A DNA stretch of 64,000 nt. It comes from Streptomonospora wellingtoniae (GTDB taxonomy: Bacteria; Actinomycetota; Actinomycetes; Streptosporangiales; Streptosporangiaceae). Location of the stretch: NCBI RefSeq assembly GCF_031845375.1, contig NZ_JAVREK010000012.1, forward strand, positions 78,846 through 142,845, written 5' to 3'. Positions 17,368-26,758 of this stretch are shown piece after piece (positions within the stretch are counted from its first letter, which is position 1; the number at the start of each line of letters is the position of its first letter). The position numbers were made by a program, and so were the translations under genes. Below the pieces are notes generated by a model. That model saw only the letters and a list, made by a program, of their open reading frames with translations. It searched no databases and was not told where the DNA came from.

Positions 17368-18915
17368 TCAGGCGAGCGGGGCGACGGCCTCGGCCGCGGC
17401 GCGGACGGTGCCGTCGGTGATCAGCGCCGCCGCGGCGGCGATCTCGGGGGCGATGTGGCGGTCGGGGCCGGGCCCGGGGACCGCGGTCCGCAGTGTGCCG
17501 CGCACGGCGGCGGTGGCCGGTGCCGGCTCCAGCGGCGCCCGCAGGTCGAGCGCGCGAGCGGCGGTGACCAGTTCGATCGCCAGCACGCTGGTGAGCGCGT
17601 CGACGGCGCGGCGCAGCTTGCGCGCGGCGGACCAGCCCATCGAGACGTGGTCCTCCTGCATCGCCGAGCTGGGGATGGAGTCGACGCTGGCGGGGACGGC
17701 AAGCCGCTTCAGCTCCGAGACCATGGCGGCCTGGGTGTACTGGGCGATCATGTGGCCGGAGTCGACGCCGGGGTCGTCGGCGAGGAATGCGGGCAGCCCG
17801 TGCGAGCGGGCGACGTCGAGCATCCGGTCGGTGCGGCGCTCGGCGATGGAGGCCAGATCGGCTACCGCGATGGCGAGGAAGTCCAGCACATAGCCCACCG
17901 GAGCGCCGTGGAAGTTGCCGTTGGACTCCACTCGGCCGTCGTCCAGCACCACCGGGTTGTCGATCACGGCGGCCAGCTCGCGCTCCGCGACGGACTCGGC
18001 GTGGGCGAGGGTGTCGCGCACGGCCCCGGCGACCTGCGGCGCGCAGCGCAGCGAGTAGGCGTCCTGCACACGGGTGCAGTCGGGACCGCGGTGCGAGGCG
18101 ACGATGGGCGACCCGGCCAGCAGGGCGCGCATGTTGGCCGCGGCGGCAGCCTGGCCGGGGTGCGGGCGCAGGTCCTGCAGGTCGGCGGCGAAGACCCGGT
18201 CGGTGCCCAGCAGCGCCTCCACGCTCATGGCGGCGGTGATGTCGGCGACGCGCAGCAGCTCGGACAGGTCGGCGCAGGCCAGCAGAAGCATGCCGAGCAT
18301 GCCGTCGGTGCCGTTGATCAGCGCGAGGCCCTCTTTGGCGGCCGGCTCCACCGGGCGCAGCCCCGCGCCGCGCAGCGCCTCGCCCGCCGGGAGCCGGTGC
18401 CCGTCGGCGTCGCGCACGTCGCCCTCGCCCATCAGCGCCAGGGCGAGGTGGGACAGCGGCGCGAGGTCGCCCGAGCAGCCCAGGCTGCCGTACTCGTGCA
18501 CGACGGGGGTGATCCCGGCGTTGAGCAGTCCGGCCAGCGCATCGGCGGTCTCGACGCGGACTCCCGTGCCGCCCCCGGCCAGGGTGCGCAGCCGCAGCAG
18601 CATCAGCGCGCGCACCACTTCACGCTCGACCTCGGCTCCGGCGCCGGCGGCGTGCGAGCGGATCAGGGAGGCCTGCAGCCGGGTGCGCAGGTCGGCGGCG
18701 ATGTGCCGGGTGGCCAGCGCCCCGAACCCGGTGCTGACGCCGTAGGCGGGCGCGGGGTCGGCGGCCAGGGCCTCGACGCGCTTGCGCCCGGCGGCGACGG
18801 CGGCGCGCGCGTCGCCGGTGAGGCGGACCGTCGCGCCGCGGCGTGCCGCGGCGACCACGTCGCCGGCGGCGAGTCCGGAGGGGCCGATGTCGATCGAGGT
18901 GGGCATGGTCCCCAT
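17368..18915 (-). CDS. hutH: Histidine ammonia-lyase (Cys-Ser-Gly MIO type)
   Basis: 515 aa (ATG 18915; ATG 18906 with GGGGA upstream is equally likely). It removes ammonia from L-histidine to give urocanate. It shows YGVSTGFG near residue 60, the prosthetic-group segment GSLGCSGDLAPLSH (143-156), SANGNF-like SNGNFHG, and the QEDHVSMG active-site motif. The self-cyclising triad is Cys147-Ser148-Gly149 where most family members have Ala-Ser-Gly. It is the first gene of the hut operon, with hutU 18 nt behind. Confidence 0.95.
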   Translation of the reverse strand: MGTMPTSIDIGPSGLAAGDVVAAARRGATVRLTGDARAAVAAGRKRVEALAADPAPAYGVSTGFGALATRHIAADLRTRLQASLIRSHAAGAGAEVEREVVRALMLLRLRTLAGGGTGVRVETADALAGLLNAGITPVVHEYGSLGCSGDLAPLSHLALALMGEGDVRDADGHRLPAGEALRGAGLRPVEPAAKEGLALINGTDGMLGMLLLACADLSELLRVADITAAMSVEALLGTDRVFAADLQDLRPHPGQAAAAANMRALLAGSPIVASHRGPDCTRVQDAYSLRCAPQVAGAVRDTLAHAESVAERELAAVIDNPVVLDDGRVESNGNFHGAPVGYVLDFLAIAVADLASIAERRTDRMLDVARSHGLPAFLADDPGVDSGHMIAQYTQAAMVSELKRLAVPASVDSIPSSAMQEDHVSMGWSAARKLRRAVDALTSVLAIELVTAARALDLRAPLEPAPATAAVRGTLRTAVPGPGPDRHIAPEIAAAAALITDGTVRAAAEAVAPLA

Positions 18916-18960
18916 TGGACGCTGTGTGCGACCTGCGGCGCGACCCCCGGACCACAGGAT

Positions 18961-18980
18961 GTGTCCGAGGTTTCAGACAC
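18961..18980. promoter_or_regulatory. Inverted repeat upstream of hutH, candidate hut operator
   Basis: GTGTCCG-N6-CAGACAC, arms of 7 bp with one mismatch, 46-65 nt upstream of the hutH start. It is the only clear dyad in the 148-nt gap between hutH and the LysR gene. A target of the nearby LysR or IclR protein is plausible but unproven. Confidence 0.45.
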
Positions 18981-19063
18981 GGCGGGGGCGGAGCCCGCGT
19001 GCGGGCCGCTGCGCCCCGGCGTCCGGCCGCACCTCTGCCGCGGGCGTCGCAGGGCCTTCGGAC

Positions 19064-20056
19064 TCAACCGCTCTCGACGAGCAGAGGTGCAGGCGCGGCC
19101 TCGCGCGGTGCTCCTCCGGTCCGCTGCGGCATCAGGGGGCCGGTACCGACGGGCGCCTTGGCGGCCACCTCGCGCAGGGCCTCCAGCCCGCGGACGACTG
19201 CGGGATGCTCGTCGCTGCCGCTGCGCAGGCAGGCCAGGATCGACCGCTTGGGCACCGAGTGCCCGTCCAGCGCCATCCGCACGACGGGGTGCTCGGTGGC
19301 GATGGGCAGCAGCCGCGGCACCAGGGCGATGCCCATCCCGTGCGCCACCAGCGCGGTCGCGCCGCTCCAGTCGGTGGCCCAGTGCACGATCCGCGGGGTG
19401 AACCCGGCTGCCGCGCAGGCGACGTGCACCACACGGTAGTGGCTGCAGGTGCCGCCGGGGGTGATCCAGTCCTCGCGCGCGGTCTCGGCCAAGGAGACAC
19501 TGGCGCGGCCGGCCAGCGGGTGGTCGGCGGGCAGCAGCAGGTCGTGCGGCTCCTCCAGCAGGACGCGCTGGTCGAACCGGGAGTCTTCGGCCGATGCGAC
19601 CGTGGGATCCGGCACGAACACCGCCAGGTCCATGGTGCCCGCCAGCAGCATGTCGAAGCACTCGCCCGCCTCGGCCTCGGTCACCGACACCGTCAGCCCC
19701 GGGTGCGCGCGGCGCAGCAGGCCCGCGGCCGGCGCCAGCAGCGTGGCCACGCCCGTCGGGTAGCCGGCCAGGCGCAGCGGACCGGCCTCGCCCTCGGCAT
19801 GGCAGGCGAGATCGGCGACGGCCTGCTCCCAGCGGGTACTGAGCGCGTCGGCGTGGTCGAGCAGTACGTGGGCGGCCGAGGTCAGCCGCACCCGCCGGCC
19901 CTCCGGCTCCAGCAGGGTGACACCGAGGTCGCGGGCGAGCTGGCGGATCTGCTGGGAGACCGCCGAGGGGGTCAGGTGCAGCGCCTCGGCCGCGCCGGTG
20001 ACCGTGCCGTGGTGGTGGACCGCCCGCAGGACGCGCAGCCGCCGAAGGTCGAGCAT
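19064..20056 (-). CDS. LysR-family regulator, likely hut-linked
   Basis: 330 aa from ATG 20056. The N-terminal winged helix-turn-helix (LRRLRVLRAVHHHGTVTGAA, then LHLTPSAVSQQIRQLARDLG) and the two-lobed effector-binding domain are typical of LysR-type regulators. It lies in line with and 148 nt upstream of hutH and divergent from a small zinc-ribbon gene. The ligand is unknown; urocanate or histidine would fit the position. No ribosome site is evident, so the mRNA may be nearly leaderless. Confidence 0.88.
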   Translation of the reverse strand: MLDLRRLRVLRAVHHHGTVTGAAEALHLTPSAVSQQIRQLARDLGVTLLEPEGRRVRLTSAAHVLLDHADALSTRWEQAVADLACHAEGEAGPLRLAGYPTGVATLLAPAAGLLRRAHPGLTVSVTEAEAGECFDMLLAGTMDLAVFVPDPTVASAEDSRFDQRVLLEEPHDLLLPADHPLAGRASVSLAETAREDWITPGGTCSHYRVVHVACAAAGFTPRIVHWATDWSGATALVAHGMGIALVPRLLPIATEHPVVRMALDGHSVPKRSILACLRSGSDEHPAVVRGLEALREVAAKAPVGTGPLMPQRTGGAPREAAPAPLLVESG

Positions 20057-20086
20057 GTAGGTGATGCTACACGGTTTCTTGAAAAA

Positions 20087-20106
20087 AGTTCAGATGGACA
20101 TGAACT
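20087..20106. promoter_or_regulatory. Perfect dyad AGTTCA-N8-TGAACT at the lysR promoter
   Basis: An exact 6-bp inverted repeat of the T-N11-A type seen in LysR operators, about 31 nt upstream of the LysR start and 25 nt upstream of the divergent zinc-ribbon gene. A minus-strand TAGCAT -10 candidate lies at 20064-20069, so the dyad overlaps the expected -35. This suggests autoregulation. Confidence 0.5.
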
Positions 20107-20130
20107 GAGACCCGCACCCAGACTGGATCC

Positions 20131-20313
20131 ATGGAATCCTGCACGAACCGCGCACAGGCCTGCCCCGACTGCGGTTGGCCGGAGTCGGAGATCTACCAGG
20201 TCGTCTCCCGGCACCCGACCTCCACTGGAATGGTCGTCTACACCCGCTGCGCCTGCGGGAGACTGCAGGTCCGCTCGCTGAGCCTGCCCGGCGGGCCCGG
20301 CACGCAACGGTGA
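20131..20313 (+). CDS. 60-aa zinc-ribbon peptide
   Basis: A short protein with CPDCGWPESE near the start and a second CACGR knuckle about 30 residues later, the spacing of a zinc ribbon. It is divergent from the LysR gene and 30 nt upstream of the IclR gene, so it probably shares that transcript. Function is unknown; similar small ribbons occur in other actinobacteria as I recall. Confidence 0.6.
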   Translation: MESCTNRAQACPDCGWPESEIYQVVSRHPTSTGMVVYTRCACGRLQVRSLSLPGGPGTQR

Positions 20314-20343
20314 ACGAGCGCCGGGACGTGGGACAATTCCGCC

Positions 20344-21123
20344 ATGAGCCACGTCCCGGCGGCCACGCGGGCGCTGCGGTTGCTGCGCTTCCTCGCCGCG
20401 CGTCCGGGGCCGGTCTCGGCGGCGGCCGCCGCCGCCGAGCTGGGACTGCCGCGCTCGAGCGTCTACCAACTGCTTGAGGCCATGGCCGAGGAAGGCTTCG
20501 TCACCCACCTGCCCGAGGAGCGCCGGTGGGGCCTGGGGGTGGCGGCATTCGAGATCGGGTCGGCCTACCTGCGGCACGGCCCGCTGGAACGGCTCGCCCG
20601 GCCGCTGCTGCGGCGGCTGGTCGAGGAGACAGCTGCGACCGCGCACCTGGGCGTGCTGCACGGCGCCGACACGCTGTACCTGCTCAAAGAGCATCCGCCG
20701 CACGCGCCGGCGCTCGTCACCGGAGTGGGCGTACGGCTGCCGGCGCATCTGACCGCCTCGGGACGGGCGCTGCTGGCCCACTTGCCGCGCGCCCAGGTGC
20801 GCGCGCTCTACCCCGCCGCGGAGGCGTTCGTGGACCGCACCGGACGCGGCCCCGCAACACCGGGCGAACTCCGCGAACTGCTGGCCCGCGAGCGCCGCGC
20901 GGGCTACGCAGTCGAAGAGGAACAGGTCACCGACGGATTCTCGTCGGTGGCCGCGGCGGCCTTCGACCACAACGCGGCACCGGCGGCGGCAATCAGCCTG
21001 ACCGTGCCCAGCGCGCGCCCGGTCACGGCGGAGGCGCTGGCCTCCGGTGCGCGCGACGCGGCGGCCGAGCTGACCCGCAGACTCGGCGGGCGGGGCCCGC
21101 GCACCGGACCCGAACCCCGTTGA
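20344..21123 (+). CDS. IclR-family regulator
   Basis: 259 aa, start ATG 20344. The N-terminal winged helix (ATRALRLLRFLAARPGPVSA, then LGLPRSSVYQLLEAM) is followed by the IclR ligand-binding domain with LTASGRALLAHLP and GYAVEEEQVTDGFSSVAAAA. It is divergent from the hut operon, with the LysR gene between. IclR proteins commonly control catabolic operons, so a hut repressor is a reasonable guess. Its stop codon TGA is part of a dispersed palindromic repeat. Confidence 0.88.
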   Translation: MSHVPAATRALRLLRFLAARPGPVSAAAAAAELGLPRSSVYQLLEAMAEEGFVTHLPEERRWGLGVAAFEIGSAYLRHGPLERLARPLLRRLVEETAATAHLGVLHGADTLYLLKEHPPHAPALVTGVGVRLPAHLTASGRALLAHLPRAQVRALYPAAEAFVDRTGRGPATPGELRELLARERRAGYAVEEEQVTDGFSSVAAAAFDHNAAPAAAISLTVPSARPVTAEALASGARDAAAELTRRLGGRGPRTGPEPR

Positions 21124-21180
21124 TCTTGTAGCCATCGTGAAGGAAAACGATTTCCAGTGACGATAGCTACAAGATCGACG
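21116..21180. repeat. Dispersed palindromic element, copy A
   Basis: Outer arms GATCTTGTAGCCATCGT (21122-21138) and 21160-21176 pair over 17 bp with one mismatch. The interior carries GGAAAACGATTTCC, itself a small hairpin. Almost the same sequence, inverted, occurs at 33266-33331 and a diverged copy at 54550-54612. This copy covers the IclR stop codon and lies between the convergent 3' ends of the IclR gene and rbpA. Confidence 0.85.
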
Positions 21181-21194
21181 GTGCTGTTACCCGG

Positions 21195-21566
21195 CTAGTT
21201 CGCGTTGGCCTTGATGTAGGCCTCGACCTCGGCGCGCTCGGCGCGCAGCTTGGCGAGGGCCTCGTCCAGGATGAGCCGGCCCTCCTCCTCGCTGCGGCGC
21301 TCCTTCACGTAGGCCAGGTGCGTCTTGTAGGGCTCGGTGCGCGGGGGCGCCGGGGGGTTCTGCGGGTCCTTGCCCGCCGGGAACCCGCAGCGGGGGCAGT
21401 CCCACTCCTCGGGAACCGCGGCCTCGTGCGCGAAGCTCGGAATAACCTCGTGATTGTTGGCGCAGTAGAACGGAACCCGGATGCGCGGCGCGGACTCGCC
21501 GCGCTCGGCCTCGCCCATCGGGCCTGCGCCGACGCGACTGCCACGGATTGCGCTGCCACTACCCAC
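21195..21566 (-). CDS. rbpA: RNA polymerase-binding protein RbpA
   Basis: 123 aa from GTG 21566, chosen because AAGGAG lies 6 nt upstream and the family starts with GSGxAIRGSRVGAGPMGEAE. It binds RNA polymerase beta-prime and the main sigma factor and helps open promoters. It shows the zinc-ribbon-like core (CANNHEVIPSF, then WDCPRCGFPAG) and the sigma-interacting C-terminal part with RTEPYKTHLAYVKERRS. It is convergent with the IclR gene; secG lies 142 nt upstream on the same strand. Close to invariant in actinobacteria, so the call is firm. Confidence 0.95.
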   Translation of the reverse strand: MGSGSAIRGSRVGAGPMGEAERGESAPRIRVPFYCANNHEVIPSFAHEAAVPEEWDCPRCGFPAGKDPQNPPAPPRTEPYKTHLAYVKERRSEEEGRLILDEALAKLRAERAEVEAYIKANAN

Positions 21567-21708
21567 GGAAAACTCCTTCGACGGACAACACGCCCCGGCT
21601 AGGGGAAACGGAAAAGACACCGCACGGCGAGACATGCCGCGCGGCTGGGCCCGCGACCCGGGCGGGCGGAAAAAGCGGGGGCTTTGGAAGGGGCCGGAAG
21701 GGCCGGGG

Positions 21709-21945
21709 CTAGGCGCCCTGGTTGAGCATCAGCCCGAGGACCACGACGGCGACGATCCAGATCACGCCGGTGGCGATGGTCAGTCGGTCGAGGTTGCGCT
21801 CGACCACGGAGGACCCGCCCAGGGAGGACGTGACGCCGCCCCCGAACAGATCGGAGAGGCCGCCGCCCTTGCCCTTGTGCAAGAGCACCATAAGGATCAG
21901 CAGCACGCTGCAGAGCATCACGACGATGGACAGACCGAGGATCAC
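21709..21945 (-). CDS. secG: Protein-export channel subunit SecG
   Basis: 78 aa from GTG 21945. Two membrane segments (about residues 2-22 and 56-75) flank the conserved LLHKGKGGGLSDLFGGG loop. SecG assists SecYE in protein export. It lies downstream of tpiA on the same strand, as in other actinobacteria, but is separated by a strong hairpin and 333 nt, so it may have its own promoter. Confidence 0.92.
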   Translation of the reverse strand: MILGLSIVVMLCSVLLILMVLLHKGKGGGLSDLFGGGVTSSLGGSSVVERNLDRLTIATGVIWIVAVVVLGLMLNQGA

Positions 21946-22278
21946 ACGCTCACCCGTAACTCGACCCCGAGTGGGGGAATTGACGACTTGGGTCCCCGGA
22001 ACCGCTCGCTCGCCGCGGCGACCGGGTCTGCGGCCGATGCGCGGGCGGGGGCCGAGGACACTTCCTGGATTCTACCGTGTGCCCTTTGGACACGTACCCG
22101 CCGAAGCGACGGGCTCCCGCGAATTCTAACCCGTGCGCGGCCCCGCCGCTGCCGTACCGGCGGGGTATTGGCCGGTGCGGCGGGGTTCGGCCGGCGCCCG
22201 GCGGGCCCGGGCACCCGTGTGCGCTGCGGCGCGACCGCAGCCGAAGGGCCGGTCGGCACGCACCGACCGGCCCCGCCG
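21946..22278. other. 333-nt intergenic region upstream of secG
   Basis: It holds the tpiA terminator hairpin at its right end. No gene is recognised in the remainder; the secG promoter is expected here on the minus strand, but no clear -10/-35 pair stands out. Confidence 0.5.
22246..22273. terminator. Terminator of the gap-pgk-tpiA transcript
   Basis: A perfect 11-bp stem, GGGCCGGTCGG (22246-22256) with its complement (22263-22273) and loop CACGCA, beginning 5 nt after the tpiA stop on the minus strand. Confidence 0.75.
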
Positions 22279-23055
22279 TCACTCCCGGCCGAGCCGGGCG
22301 AGCTTGGCGAACTCGTCGGGCTTGAGGCTCGCGCCGCCCACCAGGGCGCCGTCGATGTCCTCCCGGTCGATGATCCCCGCGATGTTGTCGGACTTCACCG
22401 AGCCGCCGTAGATGACGCGGGCGCTCCCGGCCGCCTGGTCGGAGTACAGCTCGCCCAACCGCCCGCGCAGTGCGCCGCAGACCTCTTGGGCGTCGTCGGG
22501 TGTGGCGACCTCGCCGGTGCCGATCGCCCACACCGGCTCGTAGGCCACGACCAGCCGGGCGGCCTGCTCGGCGGTCACGTCCTTGAGCGCGCCTTCCAGC
22601 TGAGCGAGCGTGTGGGAGACCTGGTTGCCGGCCTTGCGCACGTCCAGGCCCTCGCCCAGGCACAGGATCGGGGTGAGGTCGGCGGCGAATGCCGCCTTCA
22701 CCTTCTGGTTGACGAGGGCGTCGTCCTCCCGGTGGTACTCGCGGCGCTCGGAGTGGCCCGCCAGCGCGTAGGTGCACCCCAGCTTGGCGAGCATCGGCCC
22801 GGAGACCTCGCCGGTGTAGGCGCCCTTCTCGTGGGCGGAGACGTCCTGGGCGCCGTAGACGATCCGCAGCTTGTCGCCGTCGACGAGGGTCTGCACGCTG
22901 CGCAGGTTCGTGAACGGCGGCAGCACGGCGATCTCGGCGGCGTCGAAGTCGGTGTCCTTCAGCGAGAACGCGAGCTTCTGGACCAGCGCGATGGCTTCGA
23001 GGTGGTTGTTGTTCAGCTTCCAGTTGCCCGCGATCAGCGGCTTGCGCTCTGCCAT
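22279..23055 (-). CDS. tpiA: Triosephosphate isomerase
   Basis: 258 aa, ATG 23055 with GAGGAAG upstream. It interconverts dihydroxyacetone phosphate and glyceraldehyde 3-phosphate. It has the N-terminal GNWKLNN lysine loop, GHSERR around the catalytic histidine, VVAYEPVWAIGTG with the catalytic glutamate, and the phosphate-binding YGGSVKSDN. It is the last gene of the gap-pgk-tpiA operon, 64 nt after pgk, and is followed by a terminator. Confidence 0.97.
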   Translation of the reverse strand: MAERKPLIAGNWKLNNNHLEAIALVQKLAFSLKDTDFDAAEIAVLPPFTNLRSVQTLVDGDKLRIVYGAQDVSAHEKGAYTGEVSGPMLAKLGCTYALAGHSERREYHREDDALVNQKVKAAFAADLTPILCLGEGLDVRKAGNQVSHTLAQLEGALKDVTAEQAARLVVAYEPVWAIGTGEVATPDDAQEVCGALRGRLGELYSDQAAGSARVIYGGSVKSDNIAGIIDREDIDGALVGGASLKPDEFAKLARLGRE

Positions 23056-23119
23056 TGGTGTCTTCCTCAGCTGCAGATAAGGGGCGCCGGCGGCCCGGAG
23101 CAGGGCCGCCGGCGCGGGG

Positions 23120-24307
23120 TCAGTCGTCCAGGGCCTCGATACCGGGCAGGGCCTTGCCCTCCAGGTACTCCAGGCTGGCTCCGCCGCCGGTGGAGATGTG
23201 GCCGAACGCCGCCTCGTCGAAGCCGAGCGCGCGCACCGCGGCCGCGGAGTCGCCGCCGCCGACCACGGTGAAGGCGCCGGAGTCGAGCAGCGCCCGGGCC
23301 AGCGCGCTGGTGCCCTGGGCGTAGGGCTCCATCTCGAAGACGCCCATCGGACCGTTCCAGAACACCGTGCGGGCGTCGGCCAGCTTGGCGGCGAACAGCT
23401 CGCGGGTCTTGGGGCCGATGTCCAGCCCCATGCGGTCGGCGGGGATGGAGTCGGCGTCGGCGGGGGCGTGCGGGGCGTCGGCCGAAAAGGACTCGGCGGC
23501 GACGACGTCGACCGGGACGACGATCTCCACGCCCTGCTTCTCCGCGCGGTCGAGGTAGTCGCGGACCGTGTCGACCTGGTCGGCCTCCAGCAGGCTGGAT
23601 CCGACTTCGTAGCCCTTCGCCTTGAGGAAGGTGTAGGCCATGCCGCCGCCGATGAGCAGGCGGTCGGCGGTTCCCAGCAGGTTGTCGATCACGCCGAGCT
23701 TGTCGGAGACCTTGGAGCCGCCCAGCGCCACCACGTAGGGGCGGGCGGGGTCGCCGGTGAGGGTGCGCAGCACCTCGACCTCGGCCAGGACCAGGCCGCC
23801 CACCGCGTGCGGCAGCCGGTTCGGCAGGTCGAAGACGCTGGCGTGCTTGCGGTGCACGGCGCCGAAACCGTCGCCGACGTAGAGGTCGGCGAGCCGGGCC
23901 AGGCGGTCGGCGAACTCGCCGCGCTCGGCGTCGTCCTTACTGGTCTCGCCCGGCTCGAAGCGCAGGTTCTCCACGAGGGCGACCTCGCCGTCGGCCAGCG
24001 CGGCGCTGACGGCGCGGGCCGACTCCCCCGCGGTGTCGTCGGCGAAGGCGACCTCGGTGCCCAGCAGCTCGCCCAGGCGCGCGGCCACCGGGCGCAGGGA
24101 GTAGGCGGGGTCGGGTGCGCCCTTGGGGCGGCCCAGGTGCGCCGCCACGACGACGCGGGCGCCGCGCTCGCGCAGTGCGCTGATGGTGGGCACGCCGGCG
24201 CGGATACGGCCGTCGTCGGTGATGCGGTCGCCGTCGAGGGGCACGTTCAGATCCGCCCGGACGAACACGCGCTTGCCGGAGACGTCGAGGTCGTCGATCG
24301 TGCGCAT
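23120..24307 (-). CDS. pgk: Phosphoglycerate kinase
   Basis: 395 aa, ATG 24307 after AAGGAG. It transfers phosphate from 1,3-bisphosphoglycerate to ADP. It shows VFVRADLNVPLDG at the N terminus, HLGRPKG, the ENLRFEPGE segment, LGGSKVSDKLGV, and the C-terminal nucleotide loop VVGGGDSAAAV. It is the middle gene of the glycolytic operon, with 108 nt to gap and 64 nt to tpiA. Confidence 0.97.
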   Translation of the reverse strand: MRTIDDLDVSGKRVFVRADLNVPLDGDRITDDGRIRAGVPTISALRERGARVVVAAHLGRPKGAPDPAYSLRPVAARLGELLGTEVAFADDTAGESARAVSAALADGEVALVENLRFEPGETSKDDAERGEFADRLARLADLYVGDGFGAVHRKHASVFDLPNRLPHAVGGLVLAEVEVLRTLTGDPARPYVVALGGSKVSDKLGVIDNLLGTADRLLIGGGMAYTFLKAKGYEVGSSLLEADQVDTVRDYLDRAEKQGVEIVVPVDVVAAESFSADAPHAPADADSIPADRMGLDIGPKTRELFAAKLADARTVFWNGPMGVFEMEPYAQGTSALARALLDSGAFTVVGGGDSAAAVRALGFDEAAFGHISTGGGASLEYLEGKALPGIEALDD

Positions 24308-24415
24308 GAAGCTCTCCTTCTGCGGGGATGCGGCCGCGCCGAAGCGGAGCGCGGCGCCCCGGCCCGATGGGCGGGGCGCCGCGTGCGCCGGCGCGTCCGG
24401 GGTCGGTCGTCCGGT

Positions 24416-25420
<1,005 letters not shown>

Positions 25421-25777
25421 GGTAACCAAGCTCCTCACGTGTTGGAAGGTACTGCCGTCGCGGCCGGCCGGCAGAGGGTCCGACCGCGGAAGTTGAGCGC
25501 CGGGGTTCCACCTCCGAGCCTATCGCTCCACCGCAGGGTGGACCGTCCCGGCCCCGTCGCGGAGCCATGCCCGGAAGGCCTCGGCGCCCCGACCATGCTC
25601 GCACCCGCGCGAGTCAGAGGTCTAGACCATTTTCCGAAGTTTTCCGGTCCGCTTCCGCACTCACAAAAGCCAACACCGGCGGCGCTCCGCGGCACCGGTG
25701 AGGCCGCGCGCCGCCCGCCCGGCGGTCGGAACCGCGCCGCGCGGCGGGCGGAACAGCGCCGTGCAGGGCGAGCCTGG
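25421..25777. other. whiA-gap intergenic region
   Basis: 357 nt with no gene. It should contain the gap promoter on the minus strand. It holds the GGTCTAGACC palindrome (25619-25628) and, near 25703-25745, GC-rich inverted segments that could end whiA transcription. Confidence 0.5.
25617..25632. promoter_or_regulatory. DasR-like operator (dre) upstream of gap
   Basis: GGTCTAGACC (25619-25628) is a perfect 10-bp palindrome within AGAGGTCTAGACCATT. The known Streptomyces DasR consensus is close to ACTGGTCTAGACCACT, so the match covers the whole core and the right TGGTCTAGACCA half except for one base on the left. DasR is a GntR regulator that senses amino-sugar phosphates. Control of gap here is inference. 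Confidence 0.45.
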
Positions 25778-26758
25778 TCAGGGCACGAGCATGTCCGCGG
25801 TCAGGTTCGCGTCGGTACCGTCGATGCCCAGGTCGACGGCGCGCTTGTCGGCCATGGCCAGCAGCCGGCGGATCCGCCCGGCGATCGCGTCCTTGGTCAG
25901 CGGCGGCGACGACAGCTGTCCAAGCTCCTCCAGCGACGCCTGCTTGTGCGCCAGGCGCAGCCGGCCCGCGGCCACCAGGTGGTCGGGCGCCTCGTCACCG
26001 AGGATCTCCAGCGCCCGCTCGACCCGGGCGCCCGCCGCGACCGCCGCGCGGGCGCTGCGGCGGAGGTTGGCGTCGTCGAAGTTGGCGAGCCGGTTGGCCG
26101 TGGCGCGGACCTCGCGGCGCATTCGGCGCTCCTCCCAGGTCAGCACGCTCTCGTGCGCCCCGAGCAGGGTCAGCAGCGCTCCGATGGAATCGCCGTCGCG
26201 CACCACGACCCGGTCGACGCCGCGGACCTCGCGCGCCTTGCCCTGGACCTTCAGCCGCCGAGCGGCGCCCACCAGCGCGAGCGCGGCCTCGGGGCCGGGA
26301 CAGGTGACCTCCAGGGACATCGACCGGCCCGGCTCAGTCAGCGAGCCGTGCGCGATGAAGGCGCCGCGCCAGGCCGACTCGGCGTCGCATGCGCCGCCGG
26401 CGACCACGTGCCGGGGCAGGCCGCGCACCGGGCGGCCGTTGTTGTCGACGAGCCCGGTCTGGCGGGCGAGGCTCTCGCCGTCCTTGATGATCCGCACGAC
26501 GTAGCGGTTGCCCTTGCGCAGGCCGCTGGGCGAGAGCACGACGACCTCGGACTCGTGGCCGAAGACCTCGGAGATGTCCTTGCGCAGCCGGCGCGCCGCG
26601 GCGCCGGTGTCGAGCTCGGCCTCGATCACGATGCGGCCGCTGACGAGGTGCAGTCCACCGGTGAAGCGGAGGATCGTGGAGACTTCGGCCTTGCGGCAAC
26701 ACGGCTTGAGAACGGTCAGCCGGCTCAACTCGTCCTTCACCACGCCGGTCATCGCCAT
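25778..26758 (-). CDS. whiA: Sporulation regulator WhiA
   Basis: 326 aa from ATG 26758 with GAGGGGA upstream. It has the LAGLIDADG-like N-terminal fold (VKDELSRL, then CCRKAEVSTILRFTGGLHLV) and a C-terminal helix-turn-helix (LGQLSSPPLTKDAIAGRIRR). With WhiB it activates sporulation division genes, and it is found in all Gram-positives. It lies in the conserved order rapZ-yvcK-whiA, here with a DUF488 gene inserted between yvcK and whiA. Confidence 0.95.
   Translation of the reverse strand: MAMTGVVKDELSRLTVLKPCCRKAEVSTILRFTGGLHLVSGRIVIEAELDTGAAARRLRKDISEVFGHESEVVVLSPSGLRKGNRYVVRIIKDGESLARQTGLVDNNGRPVRGLPRHVVAGGACDAESAWRGAFIAHGSLTEPGRSMSLEVTCPGPEAALALVGAARRLKVQGKAREVRGVDRVVVRDGDSIGALLTLLGAHESVLTWEERRMRREVRATANRLANFDDANLRRSARAAVAAGARVERALEILGDEAPDHLVAAGRLRLAHKQASLEELGQLSSPPLTKDAIAGRIRRLLAMADKRAVDLGIDGTDANLTADMLVP

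Noticed and set aside
15547..19401. Long plus-strand frame opposite hutU and hutH
   Set aside because: Antisense shadow of conserved hut genes, low complexity, no family match.
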